In this document: positions 42,771 to 56,123 of the stretch, one piece after another
Layout of the letters: every line of letters starts with the position of its first letter
Position numbering within the stretch: the stretch's first letter is position 1
Assembly: GCA_024362935.1 (NCBI GenBank)
Contig: JANCRA010000003.1
Location: 2,656,001 to 2,720,000 of the forward strand
DNA: 64,000 nucleotides
Source of the DNA: Setophaga petechia
Taxonomy: Eukaryota; Chordata; Aves; Passeriformes; Parulidae
Direction: 5' to 3'
Translations under genes and position numbers: made by a program
The notes under the pieces: model-generated
The model's input: only the letters and a program-made list of their open reading frames with translations
Databases searched by the model: none
What the model was told of the DNA's origin: nothing

Positions 42771-45700
42771 GTTTTCAGCCCCATGGCTGCGCGGGGAGCG
42801 GCGCTGTGGGTGGTGGGAGTTTTTAAACCGATTTTCATCAACATGATTAAATACTTATTACATGAGTCAGCCATACGGGCTGCATTAAAGCAGTGAACTC
42901 AGAGCTGAGTCTCCTCATCTGTTTATGAAATCCATCTGGAATCAGGGATGGCCCAGGAGAAGGAGCATGAATGCAGCTCAGTGTGACAGGAGCCCGTTCC
43001 CCTCCCAGGAGCTGCACCAGCACACACTGCACTCCTCGCCCCACACTCAGGGAAAAGGGCTTTTATTTTTCTTTCTGCACATTCCTGGGCAAAGAACCAA
43101 GGCCTGCCATGACTTTGACAGTGAGACTTTAAATATACCCTGTCGGGATGTGACACAGGCACCTTTTTCTGGTGGCAGGATATAACACAGCTTTAAAGAA
43201 AAAAAAAAAGTAGATGCAAGCTTTTGCACTGGAGGGAAGTATACCTTGAAAAGAACGGCTTAATGAACTTTAACCAGCCTTCCAAGATCTTTATTAGTTG
43301 CCCCTTTATCAAATTAAATTCACACTGTGCTAGGCAGGTTAAGTACTGCGAGTTGATGTCATGTGCTAAGTGCCAAAGTAGGCTTTAATTGGCTGTTTAA
43401 ATGAGAAAAGGGGTCCTGCTGTGCAGCACATGCACGTACACACTGAACAAGGCACCAGACTTTTCTTAAACCAGCTGGGAAGGTTTTTCTCCACATCAGC
43501 TTGAGCCTTTTCTCTACCAGGACAAATAAGTGAAAGAAAAGTTGCACTAAGGTCCCTAAAGCCACCCTGGGTTATAGGTGACACAAGGTGCCCATGGCTG
43601 ATGTGCTTCAAGGTAAGCTGGATGAGATGCTTCTTCCAGGAATGTTGTCCCATGGAATTACTCAGAATTGGCTCTTTCTGAGCAGCACTTCTGAGGAGTT
43701 CCTGCTGGTTAACCTGGCAGGCTTTTAATAAAGGTTTTTTGTACTGGTCACAGCTCAATTTCATCCATCACGAATTAGTCACAGATGTCACCAAGAGTCG
43801 CCAGAACAGTAAAGGCCAGATGGAGACGAGCAGGTCACCTGTCCTGCAGAAGGATTTTCATCTTACAAACACTTTAGAGCAGCAGCAGTGGTGACTGCAG
43901 AGTTAAGATTACAGAGCATGGGGGGTCCTTTACCTTCCCAGTGGGATTCTCTGGCCTCCCAGGAGGAGCAGTTAGTCACACTTGGAGAAATCCTGCTGGC
44001 ATTGCTTGCCTGGGACCGTCCAAGGCAGCCACTTGCATGACTAACAGCTCTGCCCCTTTGTGAGAGGGATGAAAAATGAAGTGGTGGTGGCGTTTCGTAC
44101 TCCTGCGGCCCAGACAGAACAAGGGTGAAAGTGCTGCTGGAACTTGCTAAATTTGAACAGTTGTTTTCTGTTAACACATGGCCTTAAAAATGTGATTTGA
44201 GAAGCTTGTTAGAGAGTTAGTGTTAACATCTAGTCCCAGTGCAATTGGGCCCAGCTGGGCGACCAGCCTCAGGAGCATCCTGCCTTCCCCATCCAGCTGC
44301 ATCCTCCTGCTCCTCTCAGCAGCCTCTGCTTGATCTGCCATGGTGGTAAGTTCCAGGGCTGCCTGAGAATCCCCTCCCTGCCCATCCTGACCCACGGGGT
44401 GAGCAGCTGAACCCTCAGCTTGATCTCCACCACATCTGGGGCTGGGGAGAAATGGCACTCGAGCACTGGTGGCTGCTGCTTTCTGCTCTCCTGGGCACTG
44501 ATGCTGGTGGTGCCTGTGGGGCTTTGCAGCAGCATCAGGGGCCACAAATCTTTTTCTCTCCCTCCTTTGTTAAGCATGCAAAAAGCAATTTTCCACTGAT
44601 AGAAAGCCTTGCAGTAGGTCCTGCTCCCTTCCTCTCTCTCCTCTCCTTCCCCTGCCTTCCCTCCCAGCCCCTCTCATGTCCCCATCCCTGAGTTTACCTT
44701 CTCCCTCTCTCTTTCCTACTGCTTCCCCCATTAAGCTGGACACTTTGGGGAACTCCTGTCTCCTCTCTGCAGCTTGCAGCTGATTTGTTCTGCCCCCAGG
44801 GATGGTTTTCCGAGGGCAGCAGCCAGCACAGAGGTGCAGAGGCTTCCGGCACTCGCACTAACCTGCATTCCAACATTAAAGATAATGGATACAATGGAAA
44901 ATCAATGGAGAATATGTAACTTTATCCCATTCATAGCTTCATATTGCATTACACCATGGCCTTCAGATACATAAAAGTGATATATGGCTGAACTTGGCAG
45001 CAGAAAAGAACACAGGAAACAAATATCTTCGGTAAGAATCACAGTCTAGGTATAACTTATACAGCAAATAGGCCTAAATATCTTCTGGTATCCATGAATT
45101 TTTGCTTTGTAATTATTTTTCAGTAATATGCCAGAGTGTAAAAAATAAATCAAGGCTTTGTGCATATTACAGATTTCCCCTGAGTGAGATAAGAGAAAGA
45201 AAGAAATTGCCTGCTTGACTTTCCAACCTCAGCCATATGCCAAATCTGTCAGAAATACTGCTTTTTTTACATTATATCAGTGGAGGAAATTATAGCTGCT
45301 GTTATCTGCCCTTTGGTCAGGAGCACATTCTGCACCTTGGCTAATGTGCCTTTGTGGTGCAGCCACCTGCACTTTTTCGGGGAGTTCATCTAATTACTGG
45401 GTAGATGAGTCAAGCTGCATTTCCTATGGGCTGTCTACAAACATAGGAAGTTATTAATACTGATTAGCTGAAAAAGTCCAGGTCTTCTCCAGGACGTTTC
45501 CTGGCTAATATTAGACACACCTTCTGTGCTTGAAGGTGTGATGGCTGATAAGAACCAGTAGTGCAGCCACCGAGGTTTTACAGCCGTGGGTGCAGCATGG
45601 CACAGACTGTCCTAAAAGGGATTTTTCTTACACCTTTGGATGCATTTGAGCAGATAGGCTGGAATAAGAATAGGGAACTAAAAGGAGAGGGTGTAGGCCT

Positions 45701-48700
45701 GAATAAAATGATGTGCAAGGCTCTTAGGAAATGATGAGGGAGTGGCATGATGCTGCCTTGCCTTGGTGCCTGGCAGGAGAAGAAAGTTATTGGGAAATTT
45801 TCCTTTCACTAGAAAGAAATATGTCCCCAAAGGAGAGCAGAAAGTTCCTAGGAGATGTTGTTGTAAGACTTGAGATCCTTGTTTTGGAAGAGGATGAAAA
45901 GAAACTTTACTGTTCAATGAGAATTAAACAGCTGTAGCCAAGCTCTAACAAGAGGCACAATGGAGACCTGCTGGGGCAGAGGTCCCTGCACGACCCCTGG
46001 GATAACCAGGGTTTGGAGACAGACAGAAGGCCACGTGGCACAGAAGAAAGAGATGCTGCAAGGTCTATTTTCAGGTCTTCCACCAATCAACAAATCCTTG
46101 CTGGGCTGTTTGCTGAGCCCTCTTTCATTCTGGACTGGCTCCTCTGTGCAACCCATCAGGGCCAGGGGCAGGTGGGGGAGTCTCAGCTTCACCCTGGGCT
46201 TGTGGGGGTCCCCAGGACTCCCACACCAACCTGGGCCATTCCCTTGTCATCATTCTGTGTGAAGAGAGGGAAAAGGGGATGTCCTGTGGCCCAGAGGGTG
46301 GAGGGACAGGAGTTTGGTGGTGGTGGGAAGCTCAGCTCATGTCTGTCTGAGCAGGGGCTGTGGCTCAGGGACACCAGGCCCAGCTCTGGGAGGCAGCAAA
46401 GGGGTGAAATAATGAAGTAGCACAGCTGGCCCTGCTGTTGGCAATGGAGACTTCACTGTGCCATGTGGGGATGTTCAGATGATAAACCAGAAGGCAGAAA
46501 ATGCTACAGATGGGTAAAGTTATGGAGATTTATCCAAGTCGTGCAAAGGGGAATACAGAACACAGCCAGAAAATTCTTGAGATGTAAGTGATTATACCTT
46601 GGAAAATAGGTAAAATAATAATGTCCCAGCAACCAGGACTGGGAGCCAGAAGAACAGAGATTAAATGCTTTAAACATTCACAAAACAAATCTTGTATCAC
46701 AGATGTCTTGATGTTTTATCTCTTGATTTATTTCACATTTGCAAGCCGCAGAAAAATGGTACGTGATGGTTTTTCCTTTTCAGTTCCCACTACTGAGCTT
46801 ACAAATCTTGCCAAGTGTGGAGAACTTCACAGAAATCAAGAAGAAAAAGCTTCCTGGCTGGCTGGATTTTCCATTGCTTTCTCAGCTGTACCACAGTGGC
46901 TCCTCTGATTTATTCTGCAACCAGACGGGACAACTGGGCACAGCATGGGCACATGGGATGGGGAATAGTGGCTGGCACATGGCACCACAGCTGCTCTGGA
47001 ATCTGAGAAAAATTGATTTTAGGTGGAAGGACTGTGTTCTCTCTGCTCCCTGGGTAAAAGAGGAATGGGTTTGGCATTGCATGGGCGCAATGGTGAAAGG
47101 GGGAGAAGCAGGCTGTAAAAACCTTTCCTCTCAAGGTCCCTTGGGTTTATATTCTTAGTCAGAGTGCATCATACAACAGGAAATCATGCTTCCTTTCTCC
47201 CTCACTTTCCTGGGTTTGATTTCAGCTCCTCCTGTGTGGCACAGCTAGTACAGGTAAAGTTATTTTACAGTATGAAGTTGGTGCCTCTCCAAGTAATTAA
47301 ACGAATGTTTATAACATTATCCCCTGTAAAAGGGATAAGTGTTATCCCCCATTTTACAGGTGTGGAAATCAAGACAATTTGGCCGTGGTGTTGAAAGGAA
47401 ATTATGTTGAGCTCGTGGCATTGAATTCATGTAACTCATCCCACTCCTTGACTGTGGATCAGAGTTCAGAGTCATCCTCTATAAATATCTGCCAGCAAGT
47501 GTATGTGAAACATAAAATCCCTACCCTTCCCTCAAACTTTGATTCAGTCTAAATGTATCCTTCTCATACCTGGTTTTACTATATTTTGTCTAAAAGCCCA
47601 TAAATAGAGACACACACAAACTTTGGGGAGAAGATTGCCAGAAATGGGGCTTCTGCTGTTGGAGGCTGCTGCCCAGTCCTAACCTGTGCTTTTCATGTCT
47701 CAGTTGCAGATGAGATGGAAAATCTGAGATGCTTTGGCCAGAACCTTATCCTGGATTCAGATTCTCTTTTTTTTCCTCCCCTCAAACAGTGTGTACAATT
47801 ACTGCACTGCTTTGTAAGACAGAAAAGCAAAATTCAGGAGCTGGGCTTTGGTGATCCTTGTGGATCCCTTCTAGCTCAGGGTGTCCTATGGCTCTATAAG
47901 GATATTCCCATGTCTGATTGATGGAACTGCAATGCATCTGATTTATAAAATAACATGACACGAACAAAAGTAGGGAAAAAAAAAGGGGGGGGGAATCAGT
48001 GAGAAGCAACTTTCAGGGAATCATTAAAAAACAGAAGACAGAATTTCTTCCTTATTGAATAGTTTTTTCCCAGGAACATTCTAGTCCTAAAGCAAATCCA
48101 GAAACTGTTGTGAGTTTGTGACATATGACTTTTATCTTGAGAGTTTACAGCAGATTGCAACAGACTGAGATGACATTTAGACAGCTGAAGCCACATCCAC
48201 CAAGTTCTGTTTTGCAGGGAAAAATGCCCTGCCTGGTGGGAATGTGGTGCTGTTGGTTGGCAGAATGCATTATTATTATTAGAGATGGCAAGGATCTATG
48301 TGGCCTTTGTGCTTGAAATAAGAAATTTGCAGTTTGCAGCTTACGGGCTGGGTACTCCTTTGTTTGCTCTCTTTTGTATTGCCTGGGTTTCTGTGTGTGC
48401 ATATTTCTGCTAATGCAAAAATAGAGCCTCTTTTATTGCAACACTTCACAGAATTTTTCCAGCATAAATGAGCCAGTTTCCAAATCAAAAGGATAAACCC
48501 TGATGAAAAGTTGGCTTCTGAATGTGAGATTGTTCATTGTCCACATTCCATTGGCTTTTAAAGGAATAAAAAAGTATTTCTATAATGAAGAAAACTCATA
48601 TTTTAAGGGGGTTGTAACCATTCTCTAGCAAATGGTAAAAATGGTGTCAAATTGAGGAGGGTGGGTTTTTTCCACCACTTTTCCACCACTTCTGGTTGCC

Positions 48701-49105
48701 TTATTCTTGCAGAATGCAAAGACGCCCAGTGAATAGGGTGGAAATACTCAGGAATGAAAAATATCTTTGATTTCCAAACTTCTTCTCATCTTTGAGGAGC
48801 TTCCAGGTCTTGTGTGATTTTGTGAATGTCAGAGGTATTTTGCTGACCTGGAGGCAGAACCATTGCTCACACACTGATGGCTCTCATGGGCACAGCCAGG
48901 TCCCATCTGCCAGCCCTGCCTGCCCAGGGTGACAGAAAACACCTCTGCAGGTTTGGGCCCTGATTCCTCCCAGTCTGAAACAGGGCAAATCAGATTTCGT
49001 AAAATGGAGCCAGCAAAACTCTTCAAGGGGTGTTAATTCTAAAGTACCTCTCTGCTTTTGAACTGATTTTATATATATATATTTATTATTTGTCATCTGT
49101 GGCAG
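42771..49105. other. No gene recognised (6.3 kb)
   Basis: Mostly unique sequence, AT-rich between about 44.9 and 45.6 kb. Open frames here are short, overlapping, and lack recognisable domains or paired splice signals. A G/A run (aaaaaaaaagggggggggg-like) is at about 47977-47994. Confidence 0.5.
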
Positions 49106-49184
49106 GTACAGGGAGAGTCCCAACATCCTGCAGTGCTTCTACAGGGCCATTGGTTCCCAAAATGAAACCAGCAAAGCCAACAAG
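49106..49184 (+). other. Candidate internal exon, unknown gene
   Basis: An acceptor (tttgtcatctgtggcag) and a good donor (aag/gtaagc) bound 79 nt, open in one frame. It reads YRESPNILQCFYRAIGSQNE then TSKANK and ends on a full codon. No protein family is recognised. A 26-codon open stretch is not significant by itself in 40 kb, and a noncoding RNA exon is equally possible. Confidence 0.18.
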
Positions 49185-49357
49185 GTAAGCAGTGCTTGGG
49201 TTGTGCCTCAAAGAAGGAAAAAGACATGAAAGATTTTTGAGAAAAGTGCTCCATGGAAAAGAATTACTCTAACACAGAAAATCCTTAACTCTGCATGAAG
49301 AGAGGCTTAGTGCAGCCTCTTTACCTTTGCAATTCCTGCTTCACCTTATTGTGTCAG

Positions 49358-49615
49358 TCCAGTGCCTGAAGGGGCCCTACAGGAGAGCTGGAGAGGGACC
49401 TGGGACAAGGGCATGGAGTGGCAGGACAAGGGGGAATGGCCTCAGACTGACAGAGAGCAGGACTGGGTTGGACACTGGGAGAAATTCCTGACTGTCAGGG
49501 CAGTCAAGCACTGGGAAAGGTTGCCCAGAGAAACTGTGGAGCCTTTTCAGCCTTTTCCTGTCAGTGTTCAAGGCCAGGCTGGAAGGGATTTGGAACAACC
49601 TGGCTGTGGGAAACC
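49358..49615 (+). mobile_element. CR1 LINE fragment (plus)
   Basis: Sense CR1 3' region: ctgaaggggccctacaggag, agctggagagggacctggga, caaggg, then actgggttggacactgggag and a ggttgcccagagaaactgtg block. It is interrupted or ended by the LTR that follows. Confidence 0.9.
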
Positions 49616-49639
49616 AGTAAATTCTTCTGGCTGCCCTGG

Positions 49640-50190
49640 AGGACTCAAGCCCCTGTCCAGGGGGCTCAGAGACCTTGGCACAGAGCCCAAGACCCCTGTG
49701 CCATTGATTTAGCCCTTGGAAAAAACAATTACCAACCTTTATATGAAAGATTACAAGCCACAAAAGTTTAAGTAGAATGATAGTGAATTTATCATGGGTG
49801 AAAAAATAGATTTTTGGGGGTTTTTAGAATGGGGGTTCAGGGAGCAAGATGGAGGGATCTGGGCATGTCCAGCCTTTCTCCTTCTTCTTGGCCTCCATCT
49901 TCTGCTGTGATGTTGGCACTTTTAGGTTGGTTTAGAGTAGAAGCTCACTGTCCAACATAGGTGATAGGTATTGGGAAGTAATTGTTAACATTGTACATGT
50001 AGTTTTTTTGTATAAAGACACAACACTACCCCAGGGCAGGCAGTGTGCCTGGACTGTCTTGCTGAGCAAACCTCGGCAAGACTGGAGAAAGAATTTTATA
50101 GATAAGATACAATAACAAGCTTGAGACAGAGAAATGAAGAGCTCTGACTCCTTCTTCGACTGCCAGGCTGAGAAAAAAGACTTTCGAACA
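49640..50190 (+). mobile_element. LTR, passerine endogenous retrovirus type (plus)
   Basis: Recognised as a songbird LTR by its landmarks: ctcagagaccttggcacaga, aatgggggttcagggagcaa, gatggagggatctgggc, ggtttagagtagaagctcac, a cataggtgataggtattggg stretch, a tataaagacacaacactacc promoter-like part, and gaagagctctgactccttct before the 3' end. The start is approximate. No coding region adjoins it and I found no exact target duplication. Confidence 0.75.
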
Positions 50191-51772
50191 TGTCTCAAAG
50201 TCACTCTGACCAGCAGAGATTCCAAAACCTGGTCTAGTGGAAGGTGTCCCTGCATTCTACCTTGGCTCAAAGATTTCTGGCAGCTGGGATGGAGGATGAG
50301 AGGCTGTCCTGTGCTCTCACTTCCCCACTCACCTCTTCCAACAGCCCTCCTGCTGTCAGGGCTGACCAGCAGAAGGTGAGTGAAGTTATTATTTAGTTAT
50401 TTAGTCTAAAAATAGATCGATGTAACCTGCAAAAGGCTAAAAATATAATCTAAAAAAAGAGACTGGTGTCTTGTCTTATGTTCCTCCAGTTGCATAGTGC
50501 TGGGTGATGAAGAAGATGATGATGCAGCAAATTAATTCCTGATTCTGCAAGTGCTTTTGAGGAGCTGAAAAATTGCTTGGCTAAGGTGACAGAAGGGTCA
50601 CAGAGGACAGTGAAGTCAGCCTTCTTAAGGTAGGAGCTGGAAAATTTGGCTAAACTAAAATATCCTACATTTGTAGCACTTTTTTGTACCCATCAGTAAC
50701 TCAAAGAAGTTTGAATGAGGGAAATAATTTGGTTTTTTTTTCTAAAATAATGCAAAATTGCACTGGGGTGGGAAGGCTTCTCAAAGGTCTTTCTGCTTAG
50801 CTCAGCATTGCATTCTAAGATGCTGACTCAGAAGGATGGATGGACACACATGGGTTTGTAGGTGTGGACCTGAGCAGCCCAGATTTGATGCTGCTGCAAG
50901 ATTTACTGCCAGATTGAGGAGAAGAAAAAAAAAAAAGCTGAACTATCAAGGGTTTGTACAAGTCCTTGATAAATAGTTGGGCACCAGCCACTAAACTAAG
51001 CTGTTCTGGGGACAGTCAAAATTTGAAGTGAAGGAAAAGGAAATGCCCTACTTGAAAGGATAGAGAAGCAGAGGAAATTGATTTGAAACATTGTTCAAAC
51101 CCCATAAAACAAGAAAAACTGAACTGCCATGCAAAGCATGAGAAAGAGTTCTCTTACAACTTTTCACTTTGCAATTTAAGAAAGAAAAATTAGTCCTGGC
51201 TGCAAAAAGGCCTTTAACCATACAAAATAATCTGGAATAGAATTTCAGATGTTCCCAATACAAACTTATCCCCCAATATGTGCTGGAGGAGGTGGCACAA
51301 AGCTGAAGAGTCAGATCAGGGAGAAAGGTGCATCATAGTTGAGACCTGCACAGAAGTTCAGGGAATTTGGGCTTTTGTGGAGCCAATGTGGATTCCCACT
51401 CATCCACTGAGCATTTCTGATGAACAGCAGGATATTACAGAACAAGGAATGACTGTGAAACATGGCTTGCAGAGATGTGAGTGTGGAGGGGCAAAGAGCT
51501 GTGTTAAAAGCAAGTTAAGGTCTCTAAATTGTCCTTGGAGTAGTGGCAGCACAGGGCAGTGCCTCTGAATGGGGAAAGCAGCAGTGTAGGACAATTTCTG
51601 AAAAGGAACCAGGATCTGTTTTTCAGGTCTCAGAGAGGCACAGGTGGTAAAACTGATCCAGGTACTGTCAGAAATAAGCTCATTAAGCAATCACTCCATT
51701 GGCTAGGAACAGAAGAAGAGGCTTTATGTAATGCTGAGAAAATGGATTAACTGAGCATAATTTAACCTGAAG
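50191..51772. other. No gene recognised
   Basis: AT-rich spacer with short open frames only. I see nothing that supports a gene. Confidence 0.5.
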
Positions 51773-51885
51773 TCACAGAATTATTTGGGTTGGAAGGGTC
51801 CTTAAAGGTCAGCTGGCTCCTACCCCCCTGCCATGGGCAGGGACACCTTGGACAGAGGTCAGTCAAGCCCTGACCTTCACCCAAT
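51773..51885 (-). mobile_element. CR1 3' fragment (minus)
   Basis: cacagaattatttgggttgg, aagggtccttaaaggtca and cccctgccatgggcagggac are the reversed CR1 3' end. Confidence 0.88.
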
Positions 51886-54778
51886 TCACACCATGAAACA
51901 GGATGACAGCTCCAGTGAATGCTGGAAAATTAAACTCAATCATTTTAAATGCTGTTTGTTGCTTGCATAGAGATGATGTTAAGAATGCTGTAGTGGGTTC
52001 AGGTGGGCTTTTCTTGCTGGATCTGGAAAAATAGTGGTGGGTACAAAAGGCAGGAAGATAAAAGCCCTGCCCTTAGAGCAAGAAAAAGCTTGTACTCATT
52101 TAAAGTGATGGCTCTCAGCTTGAAAATGCACCATCCATTGGTAAAGAGGGTCTGGTGGTGTGTGTCATTTGTCCAGTGTGCTGTATCTACCTGAAATCCT
52201 GATGCATCCAAAGTCTTTGAGGGAGAATTCATAAACTTTTTAAAAGTGGTTTGTGATAAGAAATGTGAGAAGCCCTGAAAAAAACCCTAAATTTACCTTT
52301 CATATATTGTGTGGGAGAACACCAGGGATGGAAAAGAGTTATTCAAGTTAAGGCATAGCCACAGCATGGAAACAACTGGGTATAAACTGCTCAGGAATAA
52401 AATTAAATTGGAAACTGGAAGGAGTTCTGTTCTGGATATGTTTTTATAGGAGAAGTGAGAAAGAGTTTATGAAAGAGACAGCAGATTCCAAAGAAAGAAT
52501 AATATTCCTCAGAGACTGTCTCAAAAGGCAAATGTAACACAAACAAGCAGGAAGATTCAAATCCCCCCAGGAGGTTTGTACAGGAGAGAGCTCAGACTGA
52601 GCTCGTGGCATCATGACACAAACAGAGGCTCCTGATTATGGTTGTGCCATTTCTAACCTGCCCACACTCCTTTTCTCTGCTTGGTTGGACCCAGCAAGAG
52701 GCAGGAGAAGATGGGGTGCTGTTCCCCTGGAGCACAGTCTCCCAAGGGTGTGTTTGGTCTCAGGTTAGGGCTGGTCTCACTGCTCCCTTCTTTCTATAGT
52801 GAAACAGCTCCTTTATTTAGTGGCAGCCACAAAGAAAAAAGAAACAGAGCAGAGCACAGGGCAAAGAATTAAAAACTGAGTTGAGAGGCTAGAAGGATAT
52901 GGAGACATTCCCAGGACATTTCTATTTCCTATGATAAAGAGGCTGATGCTATTTGATAGAGAAGAGTGGGCAAGAACAGCAAGGGATAAAGCAAACATGA
53001 GGCACATCCTGGAGAAGAACAAAGAACAAAAGGTTTGGGGCAGCGTGGGGGCAGCCTCCTGCTGTTTGATCCCATCACATCCTGGCACACGGGGATCAGT
53101 TTGCATTTCCTAAAAATAAACAGAATGGCACTGAAGTGGCATCTAACCACAGCTCAGCACATGTATTCTCCTGGTGGAAACACCCCAAACCATCCGGACC
53201 GAGGGAGGTGACAAAACACCCACGTGTGCACACACTGCAGTTACAGCTCTCCAAACATTTATTATTTAAAAATCACATGCTACAGAATTGTCCTGTGCTG
53301 CAGCAAAAGCAAAACACATTTGCTTTCAGCTCCTCTCCAAAGGACTTAAAAATCCATCACAAAAAGGGTGCTAAAATAAAAGGGTTTCTTTTATGGTAAA
53401 ACAGGTTCCCGGTTGTAAGGCAGGAACATGAATTTCAGATTTGCCAAACTGCCTGCAATTCCTTAGTTTCAATATTCCCACTCTCACCTTTTTTGAGCAG
53501 TCATTTCTTTTGATCCTTTCCTGTACCTCTTTGTTGCATTTCAGCTTTTGATACCAGTGGACAACTTCTGTGTAAAAAGTGAATTTTGGAGTAGTCTCGG
53601 AATATGCTGAATTTCTTTACCCTAAAACTAACAGGGGGTAATTCATGTCCTCTGTCCATGCTGGCTCTAAAGGAATCTTCTGCATTTTGAATGACAGTTT
53701 CCCAGAAAGTATTTTTCTAACCCCTCACCCAGATGCTTGGCCCTGAGCATGTGAAAGAAGACTTTAGATCCTTGGTAAATTTGGGATCACCCTATATTGA
53801 GTCTTAGCCAATTTGTTTTCTGGGTGTGGGAAGGATTGCAATTGTTTCTTGGGATAAACCCCAAGCATTGCACATGCAATGTTAATAAATTTATTCATTG
53901 ATCACAGACTTGTATCTGATTTTAGAAACCAATAAAGCATGTAGCTGAAACCAGTAACCTTATTTCATGTCATATTCCTGAATGTCAAAGCACAGCATGG
54001 TGTCATGTCTTTTTTCATTTGTTCCCAGAAATTAGATTTTACTGATAATCCAAGATATAAATGACTGCTTCTCCTTAGAAGCCACTGTGACTCACAAGAT
54101 TCATACGTCTTGAGAATTGCACTTAAAGAGCTGTTAAATGGCTTTAAACCTTAATGCAGACACGGCAACCCTCAAGTCAGTGGCTTGGAGAAGAAGAATT
54201 CAAGCGCATTTTACGGGAGTTTGTCACTGCCTAACTAAAATCCCAGAATATTTTAAAACATCATTGTTCGGGAGGGGGTGACTCCCAGTGGTTGCCTGGC
54301 CAGCCTCAGGAAAGAATGTGTGTTTTGATTCGGTTTTTAAATGCCTACAGGGTTTAGCTGATGAATGCTCTTCTCATCTCTGAGGAAGTTCCCCACTTGT
54401 TTTAAAGCTGACATGGAGGAAGCTGCTAAAATGAATAGAGTCAAACTTTACACTGATATCAGATTTTTCCTCCTCTTTTGAAGCAACTCTAAACTGGTAA
54501 CTGTGGATTAAAATGTGGAATCTGGGGTTTTTTTTCAGCATCCCAGCACTGCAGCTGAGATGGGAGCAGGATGCAGGATTCCCATGGCTTTTCCTAGGTC
54601 AGTGCCTCAGGGCTCAGACCACCTGCACAGCACCTGCAGGCAAATTATCCCAGGTAATTACCCTGAAGATCTCCACTTGCTGTCAGCCTCCTCCCTCATT
54701 CATATCAAGTGCTGAGCTGTCAGAGGGACTGTGACAAGCATTCACCATTAATGGGAGGGCCTATTCTTTTCTCCAGAG
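51886..54778. other. No gene recognised
   Basis: Unique, AT-rich, low in open frames. The part from about 53.4 to 54.3 kb has little repeat character. I see no named feature. Confidence 0.5.
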
Positions 54779-54859
54779 CTGTACTGGAGGATTTACCCTG
54801 TTCCCAAGATGGACAAAATCTTCAGAATACCACCAGCAACTACAAATGAAGCATCTCAG
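54779..54859 (+). other. Candidate internal exon, cytokine-receptor box1-like peptide
   Basis: A pyrimidine tract (ctattcttttctccagag) and a donor (cag/gtaaca) bound 81 nt that are open in phase 0. It reads LYWRIYPVPKMDKIFRIPPA then TTNEASQ. The aliphatic/aromatic-then-P.P arrangement (IYPVPK) resembles the JAK-binding box1 of class I cytokine receptors, but it is short and could be chance. Phase 0 would fit behind the candidate at 49106. No transmembrane exon or receptor domain was found nearby. Confidence 0.15.
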
Positions 54860-55375
54860 GTAACACCAACGTGCTGATATTTTGAATTGATTTCTGTTGC
54901 CTCAGTTTTGGTCTGTTCCCATCATTCACACTCAAGGGACTTGGAAATTGAGGCAGAGGGAGGAAAGTACTTTGGGGTCAGCAAAGATGGGGTACTGGAG
55001 GCCGCCAGATGCTGGTGCAGGGAAGTGTGGCAGAACGTGCTCCTGTGTCTCACAGGTTAAATCCTTCTCTCTGCTGCAGAAAGAACAACCAGCTCAGAGG
55101 GTTGTGCACAGCAGCAGTGCCTGGCAGGGTGCTAAGCTCCCATGAAATAAAGGATTTTCTCATGTTGGAGGATGAAATGCTGCTTCCTTCCCTGTGGCAC
55201 ATTTTCCTCCATTTGAACCCTCTCTGGCTCTGGCCTGGAGGGCTCTCATTGTCCCCTGGCTGTGATGCCTTAGGATTTTAGCTTTTATATTTTTCAAATT
55301 CTGTACTGCATTACTCCAAACTCCATATGAAGTGTTAGTTAACTGTCTTCACATTTTGGTCAGACAGAACAAACC

Positions 55376-55723
55376 CTCTAGGCCTGAAATCCAAGGACAC
55401 CCTACTGCCTCAGGCCACAAAAGTGTAAATAAAAGTGAATTTGAGGGGGAGCAAACTGTGGGTGTCTGACTTCATTACATGAAGCTGTAATTGGAGGATT
55501 AACCCCTGAATGGATCAAAGGTGTAATTGTCTGAAAAATTTGTGGTCACCAGCTCAGCCTTATCCCGCTTGGGTGAGGCCTCTGGAAGGCCTCACTGCCC
55601 AAGGTGTACCTGTTTGAGGGCATTTAATAAATCCCCACTTTATTCTCTATATATCATAATATAAATATATTATTTATACTAATCTTGACCAGCCTCTGTT
55701 CCAGGTGCCACTCCAAGGCATCA
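55376..55723 (+). mobile_element. LTR, passerine endogenous retrovirus type (plus)
   Basis: Landmarks: caggccacaaaagtgtaaat, gggggagcaaactgtgggtg, tggtcaccagctcagcctta, then gggtgaggcctctggaaggc and a gtgtacctgtttgagggcat part, AATAAA at 55626, and cagcctctgttccaggtgcc near the 3' end. An AT-rich insert (about 55650-55680) separates the poly(A) region from the end. Boundaries are approximate. No coding region. Confidence 0.7.
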
Positions 55724-56123
55724 CTGTGCCAGGGGCAGGTGTTGATCCTGGCACCATATGATGATGGAGGTGACCTCAGGGTGTCCCCAGTCAAGGGGAC
55801 ATGGAGCTCTCAGGACATCTGGGCTGCCCTGGGAGATGCTCAACTTGTGTCAGGCCACTCAGCAGGGACAGCCCCTGGTTGTGTGGGCTGCTGTGGCCTG
55901 GGACAAGGGTTTTGTAGCCTGGGCCTTATCATTCCAGAGGCCAGCAATGCTCATGGTGTGGGCTGGCAGCTTCTGGCAAGGGTCACTGTCCCCAAGGTGT
56001 GTCCCCTCACACATCCTGTGAGGAGCTGCTGCCCCTCCTCAGGCAGTCCCCACAGAGGAGTTGGGAATTGCTTTGTTCTGTCCTTTAGAACCTGTTTGTG
56101 CATCTTTTTTGGGGAACATCAGG

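Noticed and set aside
42068..42874. 268-codon minus-strand frame and 215-codon plus-strand frame
   Set aside because: Both are produced by the 21/24-bp minisatellite; the sequence is low complexity and one 28-bp unit shifts the frame.
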